A stretch of 40,488 nucleotides of DNA from Legionellales bacterium RIFCSPHIGHO2_12_FULL_35_11 (GTDB lineage: Bacteria > Pseudomonadota > Gammaproteobacteria > Legionellales > Legionellaceae): assembly GCA_001803185.1 (NCBI GenBank), contig MHBB01000016.1, positions 1,975 through 42,462 of the forward strand, written 5' to 3'. The notes below the pieces were generated by a model. That model was given only the letters and a program-made list of their open reading frames with translations, did not search any database and was not told the origin of the DNA. Within the stretch, counting starts at the first letter, position 1. Each line of letters begins with the position of its first letter. Both the position numbers and the translations under genes were made by a program. Below are positions 34,270-40,488 of this stretch, piece after piece.

Positions 34270-37083
34270 ATGAGTAGCGATTCGCTGCAACAAGAATGGG
34301 CTGATGCCTATTTGTCAGGTGGAAATATGGCCTATGTTGATGGGCTGTATGAAGAGTATTTGCAAAATCCCAAAAACATTTCTGCTGATTGGAAGGGGGT
34401 ATTTGATGGTTTAAGTGTAAAAAATGGAAATGGTGCAGATATATCCCATCAAGATATTCGAGATTATTTTTTAAATTTAGCTAAAAATAAATCAGCAAAT
34501 ATCGAAATTGTTGCTGGCAGTAATAAACAGATGAATGTTACCGATTTGATTAATTCATATCGTGCTCATGGTCATCATGCTGCAAATTTAGACCCACTAG
34601 AAATGGCTCATAAGCTGGATATTCCAAGTCTTGAATTAAAATTCCATAATTTGACGGAAGCGAATAAAAACGAGTTGTTTTATGCTGGAGATACATTTTC
34701 TGAATCTAGAATATCCTTAGAAGAAATTTATAAGCAATTAAGGGAGACATACTGTAGCAATATTGGTTTACAGTACATGCATATCTCTAGTACAGAAGAG
34801 ACTAAATGGATTGAGGAAAAATTTGAATCAGTTCGCGGTAAGGGAACATTCTCTACGGAAAAACAAAAACAAATTTTAGGTGAATTAATAACGGCAGATG
34901 GTTTAGAGCGCTATTTGGCAACTAGATATGTAGGTCAAAAGCGTTTTTCATTGGAAGGTGGAGATGCTTTAATTCCAATGATGAATGAGATAGTGCGCCG
35001 TAGTTGTCATGACGATGTAAAAGAAGTTGTTATTGGCATGGCCCATCGTGGCAGGTTGAATGTTTTAATTAATGTTTTAGGTAAAAAGCCAGAGGTATTA
35101 TTTCAAGAGTTTGAAGGTACTATTAATCAAGATATAAGTGGAGATGTAAAATATCACTTAGGATTTTCTTCTGATATTTCTACTGAGCCTGGTAAAGTTA
35201 CGCATGTTGTTTTAGCTTTCAATCCATCGCATTTAGAAATAATTGGACCAGTAGTTGAAGGATCTGCTAGATCTAGACTGCATCGTTTGAACGATTTGAA
35301 AGAAAAGAAACAAGTTATTCCTGTAGTTATTCATGGCGATGCTGCCTTTGCTGGTCAAGGCGTGGTTATGGAAACATTTAATTTTTCTCAGTCTCCTGGG
35401 TATAGTACCGGTGGTACTATACACGTTGTAATCAACAATCAAATTGGTTTCACAACCAGTGAACCACACGCCGCCAGGTCGACATATTATTGTACTGAAA
35501 TAGCTAAAATGGTTCAGGCTCCAATTATTCATGTTAACGGAAATGATCCTGAGGCTGTAGTTTTCGCAACTAAGCTTGCTTTTGAATATAGAATGAAATT
35601 CAAGAAGGATGTTGTATTAGATTTAGTTTGTTTCCGCCGAAATGGACACAATGAAGCTGATGAACCTTCAATTACTCAACCGCTAATGTATCAAAAAATT
35701 AAAACTATGCTGCCATTACAGAAACTATATGCTGAAAAATTAATTAGCCTTGGTGTCGTTACTCCAGCAGAAGTAGATGAAATGATAGAAAAATATCGGC
35801 AAAAAATTGATAAAGGGGAGCCGGTTGTAAATTTAGTTAAAGATAGCTATAAAAATAGGATTGGTCTGGATTGGGATCCTTATATTTCTGCGAAGTGGAC
35901 TGATCAAGCCGATACATCAATTAAGCCTGCTGTATTAAAAGATTTAACACAAAAAAATTTAAATATACCAGAATCATTCATTGTGCATCCTGTTGTAAAG
36001 CGCCTATTAGAAGAGCGACAAAAAATGTCTGATGGTGAATTGCTAATGAATTGGGGATTTGCTGAGCACTTAGCATATGCGAGTTTATTGGATGAAGGTT
36101 ATGAGGTTAGGCTATCAGGGCAAGATTGTGGAAGAGGTACTTTTGCGCATCGACATGCTGTTTTGCATGACCAAAAAACTGGTGAAAAATTTATTCCTTT
36201 GAATAATGCAGTTCGTTTCCCGCAGAAAGATTTTTTAGTTATAGATTCAGTTTTATCTGAAGAAGCTGTACTAGCCTTTGAGTATGGATATTCATCTTGT
36301 GATCCTACTGCTTTAGTATTGTGGGAGGCACAGTTCGGTGATTTTGCTAATGGAGCACAAGTCGTAATTGATCAATTTATCAGTTCTGGCGAACAAAAAT
36401 GGGGGCGATTGTGTGGTTTAGTAATGTTGTTACCACACGGTTATGAAGGACAAGGTCCTGAACACTCATCTGCTAGGCTTGAAAGATATATGCAGTTGTG
36501 TGCCCAGCAAAATATCCAAGTTTGTACGCCAACAACGCCTGCGCAAATTTTCCATTTATTACGTAGACAAATGCTTAGAAAATTACGCAAGCCACTAATT
36601 ATTATGACTCCAAAAAGTTTGTTAAGACACAAATTAGCTGTATCAAGTATGGAAGATTTAACAAGCGGTAGTTTCCATAATGTAATTCCTGAAATAGATG
36701 ATCTTGAATCTAAAAAAGTGACAAGAGTCGTATTATGTTGCGGTAAGGTGTATTATGACCTTTTGCAAAAACGAAGAGATGATAATTTGGAAAATGTTGC
36801 AATTGTTCGATTAGAACAATTATATCCTTTTCCGCATCATGAACTTGAAGATGTATTGGCCAAGTATCCGAAAGTGAAAAGTATTGTTTGGTGTCAGGAA
36901 GAACCTCAAAATCAGGGAGTATGGTTTTCATCTCAGCATAATATTGAGTTATGTCTGAAACCAGATCAAACTTTATCATATGCTGGACGAGGTTTTGCAG
37001 CTGCTCCAGCTGGAGGAAGTTCCAAGGCGCATGCAGAACAACAAGCGGAATTGGTTAATGAAGCACTAACAAAAAATATATAG
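34270..37083 (+). CDS. sucA: 2-oxoglutarate dehydrogenase E1 component
   Basis: Thiamine-diphosphate enzyme that decarboxylates 2-oxoglutarate and passes succinyl to SucB. At 937 residues it is close to E. coli's 933. Landmarks: the N-terminal 'GGNMAYVDGLYEEYLQNP' E2-binding region, 'GMAHRGRLNVLINVLGK', 'HGDAAFAGQGVVMET' with the ThDP pocket, 'GHNEADEPSITQPLMY', and 'LPHGYEGQGPEHSSARLERY' near the C-terminal half. A GGAG ribosome site precedes the ATG. sucB follows after 9 bp. The E3 gene lpd is not in the window. Confidence 0.97.
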   Translation: MSSDSLQQEWADAYLSGGNMAYVDGLYEEYLQNPKNISADWKGVFDGLSVKNGNGADISHQDIRDYFLNLAKNKSANIEIVAGSNKQMNVTDLINSYRAHGHHAANLDPLEMAHKLDIPSLELKFHNLTEANKNELFYAGDTFSESRISLEEIYKQLRETYCSNIGLQYMHISSTEETKWIEEKFESVRGKGTFSTEKQKQILGELITADGLERYLATRYVGQKRFSLEGGDALIPMMNEIVRRSCHDDVKEVVIGMAHRGRLNVLINVLGKKPEVLFQEFEGTINQDISGDVKYHLGFSSDISTEPGKVTHVVLAFNPSHLEIIGPVVEGSARSRLHRLNDLKEKKQVIPVVIHGDAAFAGQGVVMETFNFSQSPGYSTGGTIHVVINNQIGFTTSEPHAARSTYYCTEIAKMVQAPIIHVNGNDPEAVVFATKLAFEYRMKFKKDVVLDLVCFRRNGHNEADEPSITQPLMYQKIKTMLPLQKLYAEKLISLGVVTPAEVDEMIEKYRQKIDKGEPVVNLVKDSYKNRIGLDWDPYISAKWTDQADTSIKPAVLKDLTQKNLNIPESFIVHPVVKRLLEERQKMSDGELLMNWGFAEHLAYASLLDEGYEVRLSGQDCGRGTFAHRHAVLHDQKTGEKFIPLNNAVRFPQKDFLVIDSVLSEEAVLAFEYGYSSCDPTALVLWEAQFGDFANGAQVVIDQFISSGEQKWGRLCGLVMLLPHGYEGQGPEHSSARLERYMQLCAQQNIQVCTPTTPAQIFHLLRRQMLRKLRKPLIIMTPKSLLRHKLAVSSMEDLTSGSFHNVIPEIDDLESKKVTRVVLCCGKVYYDLLQKRRDDNLENVAIVRLEQLYPFPHHELEDVLAKYPKVKSIVWCQEEPQNQGVWFSSQHNIELCLKPDQTLSYAGRGFAAAPAGGSSKAHAEQQAELVNEALTKNI

Positions 37084-37092
37084 GGTATACAA

Positions 37093-38283
37093 ATGTCAAT
37101 TGAAATAAAAGTACCAGCTTTACCAGAATCAGTTGCCGACGCGACAATTGCGGCTTGGCATAAAAAAGTTGGTGATAGCGTGCAACGAGATGAAAATATT
37201 TTAGATCTAGAAACTGATAAGGTAGTTTTGGAAGTGCCAGCTACTGCAAATGGTGTAATAGATGAAATTTTATTTAAAGAAGGAGATGTTGTTACAGCAG
37301 GTCAAGTATTGGCTAAAATGTCAGTAGGATCTGCAGCATCCAAGCAGTCAGAAGTAGCATCTAAAGAAGAAAATAACGAAAAGTCAGATGATGGCAAAGA
37401 CAATTTGGTAGCTGGGCCTGGAGTTAGAAGACTAATTGCCGAACATGATCTTAATGCATCTGATATTACTGCAAGCGGTGATGGTGGCAGAATAACTAAA
37501 GAGGACGTTGCGAAACATTTGTCTGGTTCTAAGTCATCAGCAGCCCAGTCTTCTATAGCTTCAGCTACGTTTAATGCATCTGCTCGAGAAGAGCGTCGTG
37601 TGCCAATGTCTAGACTTAGGGCTAAAGTTGCAGAAAGATTACTAGCAGCTCAGCACAATGCCGCTATGTTAACAACATTCAATGAAGTAGATCTTAAGTC
37701 TGTAATGGATTTAAGAGTTAAATATAAAGATATATTTGAAAAGAAACATGGTGTTAAATTAGGATTTATGTCCTTTTTCACTAAAGCCGTATGTGAATCT
37801 TTAAAAAGATTTCCTAATGTTAATGCTTCATTAGATGATACTGACGTTGTGTATCATGGGTTCTATGATATTGGAATTGCTGTTTCTACAGATAGAGGAT
37901 TAGTAGTGCCAGTGATTCGTGACGCAGATACTTTAGGTTTAGCTGAAATAGAAAGTGCTATTGGTGATTATGCTGGTAAGGCTAGATCTGGTAAATTATC
38001 TTTAGAGGAAATGCAAGGTGGTACTTTTACCATTACTAATGGAGGAGTTTTCGGTTCTCTTTTATCAATGCCAATTTTAAATCCACCACAAACAGCAATA
38101 TTAGGAATGCATAAAATTGAACAACGGCCAGTAGTTGTTGATGGAGAAATAGTTATTCGCCCAATGATGTATCTTGCTCTATCTTATGACCACCGTTTAA
38201 TCGATGGTAAAGATTCTGTGCAATTTTTAGTTAGCGTGAAAGAGCTCCTGGAAGACCCTTCTCGTTTATTACTTAATATTTGA
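37093..38283 (+). CDS. sucB: Dihydrolipoyl succinyltransferase (2-oxoglutarate dehydrogenase E2)
   Basis: Core of the 2-oxoglutarate dehydrogenase complex, moving succinyl to CoA. Domains: a single lipoyl domain (1-77) with the lipoylated Lys43 in '[12 protein letters not shown]'; a Ser/Lys-rich linker; a subunit-binding domain (about 105-144, '[13 protein letters not shown]'); and the catalytic domain (about 168-396) ending with His367 and Asp371 in '[13 protein letters not shown]'. Its 396 residues suit SucB better than AceF, which usually has more lipoyl domains, and the position after sucA confirms it. Confidence 0.97.
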   Translation: MSIEIKVPALPESVADATIAAWHKKVGDSVQRDENILDLETDKVVLEVPATANGVIDEILFKEGDVVTAGQVLAKMSVGSAASKQSEVASKEENNEKSDDGKDNLVAGPGVRRLIAEHDLNASDITASGDGGRITKEDVAKHLSGSKSSAAQSSIASATFNASAREERRVPMSRLRAKVAERLLAAQHNAAMLTTFNEVDLKSVMDLRVKYKDIFEKKHGVKLGFMSFFTKAVCESLKRFPNVNASLDDTDVVYHGFYDIGIAVSTDRGLVVPVIRDADTLGLAEIESAIGDYAGKARSGKLSLEEMQGGTFTITNGGVFGSLLSMPILNPPQTAILGMHKIEQRPVVVDGEIVIRPMMYLALSYDHRLIDGKDSVQFLVSVKELLEDPSRLLLNI

Positions 38284-38301
38284 TTTAGGATATATATACA
38301 A

Positions 38302-39477
38302 ATGAATTTACATGAATATCAGGCAAAACTTTTGCTTGCAAGGTATGGTTTTCCTATTCCTAGAGGACAGGTTGCTTATAATGTTGATGATTGTGTTAAG
38401 GTTGCTGAACAATTAGGTTTAGATAAGTGTGTTGCAAAAGCTCAAGTTCATGCAGGTGGTCGAGGAAAAGCTGGTGGCGTGAAAGTTTTAAAATCTCGAG
38501 ATGAGCTGTCAGATTTTACGAAGAGTTTGTTTGGCACTAGACTTGTAACATATCAAACAGACGAAAGAGGTCAACCTATTAATGCTATTTTAGTAGAAGA
38601 AGTTAGTGATATCGGTCGAGAATTATATTTAGGTGCGGTAGTTGATAGATCTACTAGGCGTGTTGTTTTTATGGCTTCCACAGAAGGTGGAATGGAAATT
38701 GAAACTGTAGCAGAACACACACCAGAAAAAATTCTGACAGTTACTATGGATCCCCTAGTAGGGATTATGCCTTATCAATGTAGAGAAATTGCATTTAAAT
38801 TAGGACTAGTTGATAAACAAATTACTCAGTTTACTAAATTATTAACTGGCCTTGGAAAAATGTTTGTTGATTGCGATTTGAATTTACTTGAAATCAATCC
38901 ATTAGTAGTTACTAACGCCGGCAATTTAGTTTGCTTAGATGCAAAAATAAGCCTTGATTCGAATGCTCTATATCGACAGCCTGATTTGAAAGAAATGCGG
39001 GATTCTACTCAGGAAGATGAGCGGGAAAACAGAGCGCATGATTGGGAATTAAATTATATACCATTGGATGGAACGATAGGATGCATGGTAAATGGAGCTG
39101 GTTTAGCGATGGCAACTATGGATGTCATTAAGTTAAATGGCGGAGACCCAGCTAATTTCTTAGATGTTGGTGGCGGCGCTACTAAAGAAAGAGTTACAGA
39201 GGCGTTCAAGATTATTTTATCAGATGAAAATGTTAAAGGAATATTAGTTAATATTTTTGGTGGTATTGTGCGCTGTGATCTAATAGCAGAAGGTATTTTA
39301 GAAGCAGTAAAAGAGGTAGGCTTAAGCATACCGGTAGTTGTTAGATTAGAAGGAAATAACGCAGATTTAGGAGCCAAGACTTTAAATGAAAGTGATTTGA
39401 ACGTCATCGCAGCAGATAGCTTGACTGACGCGGCGCAAAAAATCGTAGCCCAAGTTAAACCTAAAAAAAGCAGTTGA
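38302..39477 (+). CDS. sucC: Succinyl-CoA synthetase beta subunit, 3' end formed by a MITE
   Basis: ATP-grasp subunit that, with SucD, converts succinyl-CoA to succinate while making ATP or GTP. Conserved parts: '[16 protein letters not shown]', '[18 protein letters not shown]', 'LEINPLVVT', '[16 protein letters not shown]', '[14 protein letters not shown]' and '[15 protein letters not shown]'. The 391 residues exceed E. coli's 388 by three. The last five codons (P-K-K-S-S) and the stop TGA come from a family B element starting at 39460. Without that element and one TTAAA copy, the gene would read A-Q-V-K-A-A-stop, 388 residues. Function is probably unharmed because only the tail differs. Confidence 0.96.
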   Translation: MNLHEYQAKLLLARYGFPIPRGQVAYNVDDCVKVAEQLGLDKCVAKAQVHAGGRGKAGGVKVLKSRDELSDFTKSLFGTRLVTYQTDERGQPINAILVEEVSDIGRELYLGAVVDRSTRRVVFMASTEGGMEIETVAEHTPEKILTVTMDPLVGIMPYQCREIAFKLGLVDKQITQFTKLLTGLGKMFVDCDLNLLEINPLVVTNAGNLVCLDAKISLDSNALYRQPDLKEMRDSTQEDERENRAHDWELNYIPLDGTIGCMVNGAGLAMATMDVIKLNGGDPANFLDVGGGATKERVTEAFKIILSDENVKGILVNIFGGIVRCDLIAEGILEAVKEVGLSIPVVVRLEGNNADLGAKTLNESDLNVIAADSLTDAAQKIVAQVKPKKSS

Positions 39478-39522
39478 GCTCTACTACGAATTCTCGCTAC
39501 GAGCTTAACTGCTTTTTCTAGG
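39460..39522. mobile_element. MITE-like family B, copy 3, overlapping the sucC end
   Basis: A 63-bp palindrome with ends CCTAAAAAAAGCAGTTGAGC (one change from the consensus CCTAGAAAAAG) and CTGCTTTTTCTAGG. It is flanked by the 5-bp direct repeat TTAAA (39455-39459 and 39523-39527). It carries the final sucC codons and stop, and places a hairpin between sucC and sucD, 28 bp before the sucD ATG, where it might lower sucD expression. Confidence 0.85.
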
Positions 39523-39550
39523 TTAAAGCGGCTTAATTGATGAGGTTATA

Positions 39551-40441
39551 ATGAGTATATTAGTAAATAAAAATACAAAAGTAATTTGTCAGGGATTTAC
39601 TGGCAGACAAGGCATGTTTCATACAGAGCAAGCTATAGAATATGGTACTAAAATGGTAGGAGGTGTTACTCCTGGAAAGGGTGGGCAAATTTGCCTAGAT
39701 TTACCAGTTTTTAACACTGTTAAAGAAGCTGTTACAGAAACAGGGGCTACAGCTAGTGTGATTTATGTGCCTGCTCCATTTTGTAAAGATTCTATAATTG
39801 AAGCAGCTGAGTCTGGAATTGAACTTATAGTATGTATTACAGAGGGAATTCCAGTATTAGATATGTTGCAAGTTAAGTTGTATCTGGAAATTAATACTAA
39901 TGCGCGACTAATTGGCCCTAATTGCCCTGGAGTGATTACGCCTGGTGAGTGTAAAATTGGTATTATGCCTGGTTCTATTCATAAACCAGGTAAGGTTGGA
40001 ATAGTGTCTCGTTCAGGTACGCTTACTTATGAAGCTGTATGGCAAACAACAAACATAGGTTTTGGACAAAGTAGTTGTGTTGGAATTGGTGGTGATCCTA
40101 TACCTGGAAGTAATTTTATAGATATTTTAGAGCTGTTTGAAAAAGATGCTGCTACTGAAGCAATTATTTTAGTTGGAGAAATTGGTGGTAGCGCAGAAGA
40201 AGAAGCAGCAGAATATATTAAATCTAATGTTACTAAGCCTGTTGTATCTTACATTGCTGGTGTTACAGCGCCTTCTGGAAAAAGAATGGGGCATGCTGGG
40301 GCAATTATTTCTGGTGGTAAAGGAAGTGCTAATGAAAAATTCAAAGCACTGGAAGCTGCCGGAGTTAAAACTGTTAATTCACCAGCATTTTTAGGCGAAG
40401 CCGTTAAGGAGATCACCGGCTGGTCACTGCCATTAAGTTAA
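39551..40441 (+). CDS. sucD: Succinyl-CoA synthetase alpha subunit, 3' end formed by a MITE
   Basis: CoA-binding, phosphohistidine subunit of succinyl-CoA synthetase. Landmarks: '[18 protein letters not shown]' (CoA site), '[20 protein letters not shown]', '[14 protein letters not shown]', '[13 protein letters not shown]' and the phospho-acceptor His248 in '[11 protein letters not shown]'. It is 296 residues against about 289 in E. coli. The last five residues, S-L-P-L-S, and the stop TAA fall inside the 18-bp end of a family A element beginning at 40425. The native end was therefore replaced; the tail lies beyond the conserved core. A GAGG ribosome site precedes the ATG. Confidence 0.96.
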   Translation: MSILVNKNTKVICQGFTGRQGMFHTEQAIEYGTKMVGGVTPGKGGQICLDLPVFNTVKEAVTETGATASVIYVPAPFCKDSIIEAAESGIELIVCITEGIPVLDMLQVKLYLEINTNARLIGPNCPGVITPGECKIGIMPGSIHKPGKVGIVSRSGTLTYEAVWQTTNIGFGQSSCVGIGGDPIPGSNFIDILELFEKDAATEAIILVGEIGGSAEEEAAEYIKSNVTKPVVSYIAGVTAPSGKRMGHAGAIISGGKGSANEKFKALEAAGVKTVNSPAFLGEAVKEITGWSLPLS

Positions 40442-40488
40442 GGATTTTGTCATTCCCGCGAAGGCGGGAATCTATCCATAAAGTGGCG
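40425..40488. mobile_element. MITE-like family A, copy cut by the window end
   Basis: The first 64 bp match the intact family A element at 17219 almost exactly: the 18-bp terminal repeat, then GGATTTTGTCATTCCCGCGA and the hairpin arm; 'ccataaagtggcg' differs slightly from 'ccctaaagtggca'. The right half lies outside the window. The left end is inside sucD, and the preceding 11 bp (CACCGGCTGGT, 40414-40424) should recur just beyond the right end. Confidence 0.82.

Noticed and set aside
1-40488. tRNA, rRNA, CRISPR, riboswitch or complete insertion sequence
   Set aside because: I read the gaps on both strands and found no cloverleaf, spaced direct-repeat array, recognised riboswitch core or transposase frame.

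Overview
The window looks like a chromosomal segment of an AT-rich gammaproteobacterium (roughly one third G+C by eye). Its core genes sit in gammaproteobacterial arrangements: bamE beside the ratA-rnfH pair, lptM-dapF, yebC-ruvC-ruvA, and one sdhCDAB-sucABCD run. A gene cluster of the very-long-chain lipid A type, a tandem pair of nutrient transporters of the major facilitator superfamily (MFS), and several orphan membrane proteins suggest an intracellular or host-associated lineage in or near the Legionellales (Legionella/Coxiella relatives). That placement is inference from gene content; no phylogeny could be run. I saw no rRNA, tRNA, CRISPR array, transposase gene or prophage.

Layout. 1-2000: bamE (+), then a leftward esterase-ratA-rnfH operon. 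2110-5884: rightward lptM-dapF-trkA-trkH. 6011-7045: an orphan membrane protein. 7065-11788: a tightly packed leftward operon of acyl carrier protein, double-hotdog dehydratase, ketosynthase, cysteine-less ketosynthase partner and LpxL-type acyltransferase. 12163-18751: mrcA, acnA and an amino acid permease, all rightward. 18760-20563: a BON-domain protein (-) and pyrD (+). 20694-24496: a leftward MFS-MFS-deoB operon. 24657-27258: an accessory pocket of unrecognised proteins, one with a mitochondrial-carrier-like layout. 27402-30907: yebC-ruvC-ruvA-PAP2-lipA. 31026-40441: the TCA operon sdhCDAB-sucABCD.

Genes working together. acnA, sdhCDAB, sucAB and sucCD cover aconitase and the cycle from 2-oxoglutarate to fumarate. 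lipA would supply the lipoyl group used by SucB. The permease and MFS proteins probably import carbon and nitrogen sources; deoB next to the MFS pair points to nucleoside use. BamE, LptM, MrcA and the acyl-chain cluster serve the envelope.

Most distinctive are three families of short palindromic, transposase-less elements (MITE-like). Family A (134 bp) has 18-bp perfect inverted ends and an 11-bp target duplication at the acnA stop codon. Family B (49-63 bp) has three copies, each with its own 5-bp target duplication. Family C (154 bp) has one copy with a 5-bp duplication. Two insertions have rewritten the 3' ends of essential genes. A B element supplies the last codons and stop of sucC, and removing it with one duplication restores an ending of family length. 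An A element supplies the last codons and stop of sucD.
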